Assembly: GCA_002338145.1 (NCBI GenBank)
Contig: DDHP01000041.1
Coordinates: 1 to 25,728 of the forward strand
Origin: Deferribacteraceae bacterium UBA1873
Lineage (GTDB): Bacteria; Chrysiogenota; Deferribacteres; Deferribacterales; Flexistipitaceae
Direction: 5' to 3'
Length of the DNA: 25,728 bases
A program made the translations under genes and the position numbers. This document shows, one piece after another, positions 1 through 7,222 of this stretch; within the stretch, counting starts at the first letter, position 1; every line of letters begins with the position of its first letter. The notes under the pieces are model-generated. The model ran no database searches and was not told where the DNA came from. It worked only from the letters and a program-made list of their open reading frames with translations.

Positions 1-179
1 CCCATCATATTAGGAAGATTTATATCCATTATTATAAGGTCAGGCTCATAGGTTTTTACTTTATCTATGGCATCAAGACCGTCAACAGCATTTTGTACAT
101 CAAAGCCTTCTTTTTTTAATACAAACTCAACAAGTTTGTAATTTTCAAAATTATCTTCAACATATAATATTTTGTACAT
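1..179 (-). CDS. Response regulator receiver domain protein, C-terminus cut by window edge
   Basis: Only the first 59 full codons are present. They form the N-terminal part of a CheY-like receiver domain, which accepts a phosphoryl group from a histidine kinase. Visible marks are the acidic pair E8-D9 after the first beta strand and the phospho-acceptor D52 in the stretch IIMDINLPNMMG, with the usual hydrophobic strand before it and the P-x-M-x-G turn after it. The ATG is preceded by AAGGTGG at a short but workable distance. Whether it is a single-domain (DivK/Spo0F-like) regulator or carries an output domain cannot be seen because the rest lies outside the window. It is separated from pyrE by 129 bases, so it may have its own promoter. 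Confidence 0.85.
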   Translation of the reverse strand, partial: MYKILYVEDNFENYKLVEFVLKKEGFDVQNAVDGLDAIDKVKTYEPDLIIMDINLPNMM

Positions 180-308
180 CCATCCACCTTAAAATTAAAA
201 CACTTTTATAAAACTACACCTTTTTTAAATGTAATTATCCTTTACTAACAGTAAGGATAGCACAAAATAAAAATCAGGCAATACTGGAATTATATAATAG
301 GACAACGT
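180..308 (-). other. pyrE to response-regulator spacer with a hairpin
   Basis: This 129-base spacer holds an imperfect hairpin at 236-259: a 7-bp stem TATCCTT/AAGGATA, a bulge, then 3 more pairs. On the minus strand it lies about 50 bases past the pyrE stop, where a terminator would be expected, but the tail after it is only moderately U-rich, so it is a weak terminator candidate. A loose promoter-like pair on the minus strand (TTGCCT, 16 bases, TATCCT) overlaps it and could serve the response regulator. Neither is firm. Confidence 0.3.
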
Positions 309-884
309 CTACTTTTCATTCCTGCTGCCAGGTTTTTCCAAAGTAATGCCTTCATTGCATAGTGGACATGAATCCGGAGAATATGTTTTAACATTAACCT
401 TTATAAGAGGGAAAAAAGGAACACCAAAATCCAGTTTTCCATCACTCCTGTCAACCAGGGATGTTATCCCCACAACTTCAGCTTTCGATTCCTCTATTAC
501 ATTGATACATTCTTTTGTGGACTTACCCGTAGTAACGACATCTTCAGCAACAAGAACTTTTTCATTTTCCTCAAGATGAAAACCTCTTCTGAGGCTCATA
601 GCTCCATTTGTTCGTTCTGTAAAAATTGAGCGTTTTTTAAGTAACCTTGCCAGCTCGTAACCGAATCTGATACCACCTATTGCCGGACTGACAACTGTTA
701 CAAAATTCATATGGTAGATTTTTTTCACAAGTTCACTGATAATGTTTTCTGCAATTATCGGATACTGCATCACCAGAGCAGACTGTAAATATGTGTCACT
801 GTGCAAACCGGAAGATAATAGGAAATGACCCTTTAACAGAGCATTATGTTTTTTGTAAATATCAATAATTTCTTTATCCGTCAT
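309..884 (-). CDS. pyrE: Orotate phosphoribosyltransferase
   Basis: PyrE joins orotate and PRPP to give OMP, the fifth step of de novo pyrimidine synthesis in the cytoplasm. The protein (191 aa) has the type I phosphoribosyltransferase PRPP-binding loop VLVAEDVVTTGKST at about residues 110-123, and the FTERTNGAMSLRRGF hood region before it. The C-terminal part carries a C-P-L-C pair (C173, C176), seen in the longer bacterial PyrE subgroup. An upstream in-frame ATG at 929 exists, but the start at 884 (MTDKEIID) fits the family length and overlaps the end of pyrF by only 11 bases, which suggests translational coupling. Pyrimidine genes pyrF and pyrE form a two-gene unit here. Confidence 0.95.
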   Translation of the reverse strand: MTDKEIIDIYKKHNALLKGHFLLSSGLHSDTYLQSALVMQYPIIAENIISELVKKIYHMNFVTVVSPAIGGIRFGYELARLLKKRSIFTERTNGAMSLRRGFHLEENEKVLVAEDVVTTGKSTKECINVIEESKAEVVGITSLVDRSDGKLDFGVPFFPLIKVNVKTYSPDSCPLCNEGITLEKPGSRNEK

Positions 885-1590
885 ATTCAATCTCCTCAAT
901 AATTTTTGTGGCGGCCAACAGCGGATCATCAGCCGCTGTTACCGGTCTTCCTATAACGATATAATCACATCCTATTTCAGCTGCCATTTTAGGGGTTACT
1001 ACTCTTTGCTGATCATTTTTAACAGACCACTCAGGTCTTATCCCGGGTGTTATCGTTAAAAAATCATTTCCTAATTTATTTTTAACTATTTGTACCTCTT
1101 TCGGTGAGGATACTATCCCTTCAAGACCACTTTTTTTGGCCAGTTCAGCAAGGTGCAAAACGTAGTCAGTAGACTTACGGAAATTTATACCAAATGTTTT
1201 TAGATAATCCTCTCCCAATGATGTTAAAAGGGTTACAGCAACAAGCAAAGGCTTTTTGCCCCCTGTCTTGCTGCATGCTTCTGACAATTGTTCAGATGTT
1301 TTTTGCATCATGTCTGTGCCACCCTGAGCATGTACATTTAATATATCGACGTTATATTTCAGGCAAGCAAGTGTTGCAGAAGCTACAGTATTAGGTATAT
1401 CGTGAAATTTTAAATCAAGGAAAATTTTCTTATCTTTTTCTTTAAGAAAATCCAGTATACCTTCTCCGCAGCCGAGAAAGGCTTCAAGACCGACTTTGTA
1501 AAAATCTATAGATCCACCCAGCTGCACTACAAGGGATTTTGCCGTGTATATATCCGGAGTATCCAGAGCTACAATAGGTTTGGTTTTCAC
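874..1590 (-). CDS. pyrF: Orotidine 5'-phosphate decarboxylase
   Basis: PyrF decarboxylates OMP to UMP, the last step of de novo pyrimidine synthesis. The 238-aa protein is a normal length for the bacterial type 1 family. The signature FLDLKFHDIPNTV holds the catalytic Asp/Lys/Asp residues D59, K61 and D64. The N-terminal strand IVALDTP and the C-terminal phosphate-binding VIGRPVT match the TIM-barrel ends. The start codon is GTG, backed by AGGAG six bases upstream. pyrF comes first in the unit and overlaps pyrE by 11 bases, so the two are probably made from one mRNA. Confidence 0.96.
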   Translation of the reverse strand: MKTKPIVALDTPDIYTAKSLVVQLGGSIDFYKVGLEAFLGCGEGILDFLKEKDKKIFLDLKFHDIPNTVASATLACLKYNVDILNVHAQGGTDMMQKTSEQLSEACSKTGGKKPLLVAVTLLTSLGEDYLKTFGINFRKSTDYVLHLAELAKKSGLEGIVSSPKEVQIVKNKLGNDFLTITPGIRPEWSVKNDQQRVVTPKMAAEIGCDYIVIGRPVTAADDPLLAATKIIEEIEYDG

Positions 1591-1973
1591 AAAAAACTCC
1601 TGTTGGTTTTAAATTTTATAAAGACAGTGTATTAAATTACTATGCAAGAACTCTGTACAACTATAAAAACCCATCCTGTATATTGAAGCTGCAGGATGAC
1701 ACCAATGCACTAATAATGTCTGTTGAAAATAACAATATTTAGCAACATTTTTCAAGTATTTTCTGCTTATATGATAATATTCACGCACAAATGGAGAGCT
1801 TTGAACAAGTACCCCATCTAACCGAGCACTTAAAATTTAGTTCCCCTTTTATCAAAGAGTTAGATGGAGCTTGGAGTGGTTATTACAAAACGCAAAAAGG
1901 TAATATCCGAAGTGAAGAAGCTTTGTTTACTGCCCCCCTACCCTTTTCAGGCGCCGGGGGACAGAATTAAAAT
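1591..1973. other. 383-base gap between rpoD and pyrF with decayed repeats
   Basis: No convincing gene is seen. Three structures are visible. A hairpin at 1672-1698 (CATCCTG/CAGGATG) resembles the CCTGAA...TTCAGG family found near 21090-21170 and may be a decayed copy. A perfect 9-bp inverted repeat, CCATCTAAC (1814-1822) and GTTAGATGG (1859-1867), encloses 36 bases. Just after the rpoD stop, a G/C-rich stem at 1931-1963 (CCCCC/GGGGG core) could stop or stabilise the rpoD transcript, but it has no U-tract on the minus strand. A 59-codon frame at 1791-1970 on the plus strand lacks a ribosome binding site and overlaps these repeats. Confidence 0.5.
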
Positions 1974-3785
1974 TTATTCAGAAAAGGTTTTAAGGATTCT
2001 GCTTCTGGTGGGATGTCTTAACTTCCTAAGGGCTTTGGCTTCAATCTGCCTTATACGTTCTCTGGTTACATTGAATTTTTTCCCTACTTCTTCAAGAGTA
2101 TGATCGGAAGGGCAGTCAATTCCAAATCTTAATCTGAGAACACTTGCTTCTCTGGGAGAGAGCGTATCCAATATGTGTTGGGTATGTTCCCTTAGCTTCA
2201 GGTAGGTAACTTCATCTGTGGGATTTTTAGCTTTTTTGTCTTCTATAAAATCTCCCAGATTGCTATCCTCATCTTCACCGATAGGTGTTTCAAGAGATAC
2301 CGGCTCTTTGGCTATTTTCAGTACTTTTTTAACTTTTTCTACCGGGATATCCATCTGCTGGGATATTTCCTCAGGTGTGGGTTCCCGTCCGGACTCAACC
2401 TGCAATTGTCTGGATATTTTTATCATTTTATTTATTGTCTCAATCATATGAACAGGAATTCTTATGGTTTTTGCCTGATCAGCTATAGCTCTGGTTATTG
2501 CCTGCCGAATCCACCATGTAGCATAGGTGGAAAATTTGTAGCCCCGCTGGTATTCAAATTTTTCAACAGCTTTCATAAGACCGATATTACCTTCCTGAAT
2601 CAGGTCAAGAAACTGTAGTCCACGGTTGGTGTACTTCTTGGCTATACTGACTACTAATCTGAGATTGGCCTCTATTAACTTTGATTTAGCCAGTTCTGTT
2701 TCATACTCACCTTCAAGCAGTCCTTCATACACCAGCTTCATTTCGCTTTTGTCAAGGCCTATATGATTATATTCCATGCGCACTTTATCATAAGCCACTT
2801 TGAATTTATTCATCAGCATATTTCTGTCTTTGGCTGATAAGCCTGTAGAATTTATTTTTTTCTCAACTGTTTTAAAATCTTCTTCAGCATTGTAGGTCAA
2901 TTCGGAAGGCTCAAGCTTGATAATTTTGAATATTTTACTTAAGTCTGATTCGGCATTGGAAATGCGCTCATGCATATCTTTTATATTTTGAGCAATCTTG
3001 CAGATGCTGTTATAATTCACCTTTATTTCCAGTAGTTTATCCGCAATTTCAGCAACTGTGTCCTGGATTTGCTGTTTGTAAGTCAGTATATTGTCTATAC
3101 TTAATTCCCCGTTTTTTATTTCTTTAGTGAATCTGATGTTAGCTCGAAGTTTGGAAACAATATCTTCAAGGACTTCAAGAAAATCTTCTTTTATTTTTGT
3201 TTCCTTTTCATCTTTTAAAATTTTCAGTTCTTCTTCATCCAATTCTTCGTAATCCATTATTTCATCAGAGTCTGTGTCCAGGTCATCATCAACATCAATA
3301 ATATCTTTTATTTTCATGTTACCCATTTTTATATTTTCAGCAATTTCCATAATTTGAATAGCTGTAGTGGGAAATGAAAGTACACTTTTTATAACTTTCT
3401 TTTGTCCTTCTTCTATTTCTTTGGCAACTTCTATTTCTTCTTCCCTTGTAAGCAGCGGAATATTTCCCATCTCCCGCAAATAAAGTCGCACGGGATCATC
3501 TGTACTTATTGCAGACTCAATGCTTACCTCTTCCTCTTCATTTTCAGAACTGCCTTCTTCTTCGATATTACTGTGGGCCAAAAGGGAATTTTTCTTATTG
3601 TTGTTATCCAAAACGTCAATTTTAAGCTGTGCTAACAGCATAAGTACATCATCAATGAGCTCCGTGGAAATTATATCATTGGATAAAAGCTCATTAATTT
3701 CATCAAACGTTACAAAACCTTTTTCTCTACCCAAAGCAATCAGTTGTTTTACTTCAGGAATTTTTATTTTCTTAGGCATTGGCAA
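1974..3785 (-). CDS. rpoD: Primary (housekeeping) RNA polymerase sigma factor
   Basis: This is the vegetative sigma-70 factor that directs RNA polymerase to most promoters. Its 603 aa hold, in order: region 1.1 (about 1-60); an acidic linker; region 1.2 (about 95-130, DDPVRLYLREMG); a charged non-conserved insert; region 2 (about 365-450) with the promoter-melting and -10 contacts in YKFSTYATWWIRQAI; region 3; and region 4 with the -35 helix-turn-helix TLEEVGKKFNVTRERIRQIE. The first codon is TTG, with GGAGG five bases ahead (inside the end of dnaG). An ATG two codons later (3779) has an 11-base spacing, so the exact start is open. It directly follows dnaG with no gap, as in macromolecular-synthesis operons. 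Confidence 0.97.
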   Translation of the reverse strand: MPMPKKIKIPEVKQLIALGREKGFVTFDEINELLSNDIISTELIDDVLMLLAQLKIDVLDNNNKKNSLLAHSNIEEEGSSENEEEEVSIESAISTDDPVRLYLREMGNIPLLTREEEIEVAKEIEEGQKKVIKSVLSFPTTAIQIMEIAENIKMGNMKIKDIIDVDDDLDTDSDEIMDYEELDEEELKILKDEKETKIKEDFLEVLEDIVSKLRANIRFTKEIKNGELSIDNILTYKQQIQDTVAEIADKLLEIKVNYNSICKIAQNIKDMHERISNAESDLSKIFKIIKLEPSELTYNAEEDFKTVEKKINSTGLSAKDRNMLMNKFKVAYDKVRMEYNHIGLDKSEMKLVYEGLLEGEYETELAKSKLIEANLRLVVSIAKKYTNRGLQFLDLIQEGNIGLMKAVEKFEYQRGYKFSTYATWWIRQAITRAIADQAKTIRIPVHMIETINKMIKISRQLQVESGREPTPEEISQQMDIPVEKVKKVLKIAKEPVSLETPIGEDEDSNLGDFIEDKKAKNPTDEVTYLKLREHTQHILDTLSPREASVLRLRFGIDCPSDHTLEEVGKKFNVTRERIRQIEAKALRKLRHPTRSRILKTFSE

Positions 3786-5528
3786 TTAAACCTCCAAAAC
3801 AGATGATTTAAGATTTTTTAGTTCAGATAAAATGTTGTTTAAGGAAGACAAAAGTTCCTCAGTTTTTACTGGATCATTTTTGAACCTGTTAAGTTCATCA
3901 ATCTTAGTTCTTTTTATTTTGTGTAAATAGTTATATCTTAATTGTTTCTTATTTTTGATTGCGACCTGGTACGGATCCTCTTCGCCAAAGTCATTAATTA
4001 AGATATGAGAAATTATTTCACCTACTTCACTGTCATTGAGCAGAACATGCATAATATCACCATTTTGTAAAACATCAACAATTTTTTTATAAATTTTCTT
4101 GGAATTTTCATCGTTAAAATAATGTTCATTCAAATCCTCAAGAAGAGAATCTATAACATCCTCCGGAAGTTTAAAAAGGCAGGCCAGAAAATTTTCTTCA
4201 CACAGATATGTTAACCTTTTCTTATTACTGCCCGACTTTTTTATAATATTCCTCAGCGATGAAAATTCAACATCTTTGCGAAAAGTTTCTTCATTTATTT
4301 GAAAAATTTTGGAAATCTGACTGAAATATTCATCCTTCAGATAAGGGTTGTTTATTTTCATAAGGATTTTTTTTAGTTTATCCAGTATCTTTACCTTTTT
4401 TTGATAAGTGGTTGCATATCTTGACAAGTTTTTAGCATAACTAACAAAAAGGTCATCCCTCCCGCTTAACAGCTTTAAAAAATTGCTTTTCCCTTTACCT
4501 TTTATAAAAGAATCGGGATCATCGTGCTCCGGCAAAAAAACAACCTGAGGTGAAAAATTAATTTCCAGAAAAACATCCAGTGATCTGAAAGCAGCTTTTT
4601 TCCCGGCTATATCCCCATCAAAAACCAACAATACATCGTCACAATATCTTTTCAATAAAGAAGCCTGATTTTTGGTAAAAGAAGTCCCCATAGGGGAAAC
4701 CACATTTTTTATTCCGGCCTCAGAGCATCGCATTACGTCGAAATATCCTTCTACAACCAAAGCGGTTCCTTCCTTTTTCATTGCCCCTTTAGCCTGATAC
4801 ATATTGTATAAAAGTTTGCGTTTTTCAAAAATATCGGTAGTGGGAGAGTTAATATATTTCGGTTTAATGTTATCATCCAAAGCCCTTCCGCTAAAGGCAA
4901 CAACATTGCCCATATTGTCACGAATCGGAATACTTAATCTACCGGCAAATTTAAAATGAAGACTTGAAGAATATTCATAAAAAAGCCCTGAAGCTAAAAG
5001 AGAAGTTTTAGAATATTTTCTTTTTAAAAAAGACAAATCAAATTTTTCCGGAAAGTACCCTACTTCAAAATTTTCCAGCACTTTTTTGGAAAAATCTCTT
5101 TTTTTCATGTATTCGCTGGCTTTTTTACCTTTACTGCTATAAAAGACATCTTTGGAATAAACCAGAAGATCTTTGTGTATTTCAATTATATCATTATAGT
5201 ATTTAGGTCTTTGCTGTTGCTCAAAAACAATATTATATCTTTCGCATAACATTTTTAAAGCATCTATAAAATCGAGATTGTTGTACTTCATGGCAAAGCC
5301 GATAACATTACCTGCAGCTCCACATCCAAAACAATGAAAAAGCTTTTTTTCAGGTGTCACATAGAATGAAGGTGTCCTTTCATCATGGAAGGGACATAAA
5401 CCTTTATAACTGGCACCAGATTTTTTCAAATCAACATACTGAGAGATATACTCAGCTATATCAACACTTTCCATTATTTCCTGCAACTTTTCCTGAAAGT
5501 TGTCCGAAGTATTCCTGCTACTATTCAT
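3786..5528 (-). CDS. dnaG: DNA primase
   Basis: DnaG makes the RNA primers for lagging-strand synthesis together with the replicative helicase. The 580-aa protein has the N-terminal CHC2 zinc finger (C45, H48, C66, C69, in CPFH and CFGC). The RNA polymerase core and TOPRIM fold follow: the catalytic Glu lies in LVVEGYFD (E260) and the metal-binding D-x-D in VFDGDIAG (D304, D306). The C-terminal 150 or so residues are the helicase-interaction region and are poorly conserved, as usual. The ATG overlaps the upstream hydrolase-like gene by 8 bases, with AAGGTAG as a distant ribosome site. It abuts rpoD, the classic dnaG-rpoD pairing; rpsU, which often leads this operon, is not present. Confidence 0.97.
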   Translation of the reverse strand: MNSSRNTSDNFQEKLQEIMESVDIAEYISQYVDLKKSGASYKGLCPFHDERTPSFYVTPEKKLFHCFGCGAAGNVIGFAMKYNNLDFIDALKMLCERYNIVFEQQQRPKYYNDIIEIHKDLLVYSKDVFYSSKGKKASEYMKKRDFSKKVLENFEVGYFPEKFDLSFLKRKYSKTSLLASGLFYEYSSSLHFKFAGRLSIPIRDNMGNVVAFSGRALDDNIKPKYINSPTTDIFEKRKLLYNMYQAKGAMKKEGTALVVEGYFDVMRCSEAGIKNVVSPMGTSFTKNQASLLKRYCDDVLLVFDGDIAGKKAAFRSLDVFLEINFSPQVVFLPEHDDPDSFIKGKGKSNFLKLLSGRDDLFVSYAKNLSRYATTYQKKVKILDKLKKILMKINNPYLKDEYFSQISKIFQINEETFRKDVEFSSLRNIIKKSGSNKKRLTYLCEENFLACLFKLPEDVIDSLLEDLNEHYFNDENSKKIYKKIVDVLQNGDIMHVLLNDSEVGEIISHILINDFGEEDPYQVAIKNKKQLRYNYLHKIKRTKIDELNRFKNDPVKTEELLSSLNNILSELKNLKSSVLEV

Positions 5529-6120
5529 TTAATATATCTACCTTGATAATATTTTTTATAATTTCGGCGAAATTGTAAGTAACCCCATTTTGTTTTATAG
5601 AACCGTAAAATGGTGCAAACCCTGCCCCTTCAACCAGATGAAAGCTGCAACCATTAAACATTTCTGCAAAATAAAGATGGTAGTCCAAAGGAATAATTCT
5701 ATCCATATCACCGAATATTACAAATATATTTTTATACCATCTGGAAGAATCCGGATAGATAGCGCGCTCTTTAAATAAGTTTCTGTCTCTCTGGGGATCG
5801 GCATATGGTTCACGTGGCACTTCAGCCATTTCTGAATAATTACCATCAAAATTATCTTTGAATTTTCTATTGTTAAGAATCATATAGTTATAGTCAAGAT
5901 ACGGTGAAAACATAATCTTTATGCCATTCAAAATATCCAGATTGCTTAGAATATCAAGACAACCACTCCCCCATCCTATAAATACATCAAAACTATCAAT
6001 ATCTTTTACAGGCAGCGTTTTTCTGATAACCAGATTATCATTCCCATAAAGAAAATCGAAATATTCTGAAATAAGGTCATTTTTATAGAACCAGTCGTTT
6101 AAAAATAGGATATTATACAT
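5521..6120 (-). CDS. Small alpha/beta-hydrolase-like protein, catalytic His apparently missing
   Basis: This 199-aa protein has no firm family assignment. It shows three landmarks of alpha/beta hydrolases. One is a nucleophile-elbow-like G-W-G-S-G-C (S52) after a hydrophobic strand. Another is IFVIFGDMDRIIP (D138/D140), matching the acid-residue loop. The third is LVEGAGFAPFYGS near the C-terminus, which aligns by eye with the GAGHAPF loop of BioH-like esterases. In that loop the expected His is Phe168 (codon TTT, two changes away from a His codon). The fold is shorter than the usual 240-280 aa and no lid domain is evident. It is first in a unit with dnaG and rpoD and overlaps dnaG by 8 bases. 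The ATG lacks a clear ribosome binding site. A BioH/BioG-like or non-catalytic role is possible but unproven. Confidence 0.72.
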   Translation of the reverse strand: MYNILFLNDWFYKNDLISEYFDFLYGNDNLVIRKTLPVKDIDSFDVFIGWGSGCLDILSNLDILNGIKIMFSPYLDYNYMILNNRKFKDNFDGNYSEMAEVPREPYADPQRDRNLFKERAIYPDSSRWYKNIFVIFGDMDRIIPLDYHLYFAEMFNGCSFHLVEGAGFAPFYGSIKQNGVTYNFAEIIKNIIKVDILNE

Positions 6121-6200
6121 AATAAGAAGAAATCACCATTCCTATATTGAATACCTTTTAATTTATAGACAAAATCAAATTTTTCAAATATTATTTTCAT

Positions 6201-7148
6201 ATGATTCAAATAAAAAACTTAACAGTGGAATTGGCCTCTGCAACAAAAGAAATATATATATTAAGGGATATTTCTCTTAGCTTATCAAAAGGGGAAATTC
6301 TCGGGATTGCCGGTGAATCAGGCTCAGGCAAAACAGTCTTATCCAAAACACTCATGGGACTAATTCAGTATCCTTTACAAAAAACAGCAGGAAAAATTGT
6401 GATAAAAGACAATACCCACAGTCAACTGTCAGAGCTTAAACAATACAGGGGGCAATTTTTTTCTATGATATTTCAAAATCCCACTGCTTCGTTAAATCCT
6501 GTTTTCTCTATCGGTCAGCAACTAACAGAAACGCTCAAGGCTCATAACCCTAATCTGGATAAAAATTCAGCCATTGCTGAAGCACTAAAACTGCTAAAAG
6601 AAGTAGAAATAGACCATCCTGAAGACAGGATGAACAGCTACCCCCATCATCTAAGTGGTGGGATGAATCAGAGAATTATGATTGCTTTGGCACTTGCAAC
6701 AAATCCTGAAGTTATTATAGCAGATGAGCCTACAACCGCTCTTGATGTTACTATACAAGCCCAGGTCATAGATCTTCTTTTGAAATTAAATAAGGAAAAA
6801 GATATATCTATTATTTTTATTTCCCATGACCTTTCACTGCTTGAGTCCGTCTGCAATAATATTATAATACTATACGCCGGTGAAATTATGGAAAAAATAC
6901 ATTCACAAAATCTAAAAACCGAAAAAATCAAACATCCATATACGTTTGCACTTAAAAGCTGCATTCCCGGTATTAATGATTCAAAAGACTTCTTATACTC
7001 AATCCCCGGCACAATCAAGCTGAACACAGAAGATGATAATAATTCCTGCATTTTCAGTGATAGGTGCAGGTATGCAACGCAAATATGCAAGCAGGTGAAA
7101 CCTGCACTAAACAGCCACTGCAATTACAGGTGTCACCACCCATTATAG
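6201..7148 (+). CDS. dppD: Dipeptide/oligopeptide ABC transporter ATP-binding protein, DppD type
   Basis: This is the cytoplasmic ATPase subunit of a peptide (or nickel) importer of the Opp/Dpp class. The 315-aa protein has Walker A GESGSGKT (38-45), Q-loop FQNP (about 91-94), signature LSGGM (151-155), Walker B VIIADEP (171-177) and the switch His209. The C-terminal oligopeptide-family extension carries C283-x5-C289-x6-C296-x10-C307, a spacing like that of DppD proteins reported to bind a [4Fe-4S] cluster. It is the only plus-strand gene here, with no permease, binding-protein or DppF partner in the window, so it must work with components encoded elsewhere. A weak promoter-like pair (TTGAAT at 6147, 17 bases, CAAAAT) lies upstream; no ribosome site is obvious. 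Confidence 0.92.
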   Translation: MIQIKNLTVELASATKEIYILRDISLSLSKGEILGIAGESGSGKTVLSKTLMGLIQYPLQKTAGKIVIKDNTHSQLSELKQYRGQFFSMIFQNPTASLNPVFSIGQQLTETLKAHNPNLDKNSAIAEALKLLKEVEIDHPEDRMNSYPHHLSGGMNQRIMIALALATNPEVIIADEPTTALDVTIQAQVIDLLLKLNKEKDISIIFISHDLSLLESVCNNIIILYAGEIMEKIHSQNLKTEKIKHPYTFALKSCIPGINDSKDFLYSIPGTIKLNTEDDNNSCIFSDRCRYATQICKQVKPALNSHCNYRCHHPL

Positions 7149-7197
7149 GTCAGGAAACGGGAATGACTTCTTGATACGGTTTCATCGGAAAAATAAA

Positions 7198-7222
7198 AAC
7201 CGGTGGTTATGTGCCACCGGTT
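7198..7222. terminator. Bidirectional intrinsic terminator between dppD and degP
   Basis: A perfect 9-bp stem AACCGGTGG/CCACCGGTT closes a 7-base loop (TTATGTG). T-rich tails follow on both strands: TATTTATTTT on the plus strand, and TTTTTATTTTT beyond the stem on the minus strand. It lies between the converging ends of dppD and degP and can stop both. The degP stop codon is part of the stem. Confidence 0.88.

Noticed and set aside
309..929. Longer pyrE form starting 15 codons earlier
   Set aside because: The extra residues are encoded within the pyrF C-terminal region, are atypical for PyrE, and the ATG at 884 gives the expected length.
1931..1963. Intrinsic terminator after rpoD
   Set aside because: The stem is strong but has no U-tract on the minus strand; described as a hairpin only.
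1791..1970. A 59-codon plus-strand open frame (starts MESFEQVPHL)
   Set aside because: No ribosome site, overlaps inverted repeats, no recognised family; kept only as part of the gap description.
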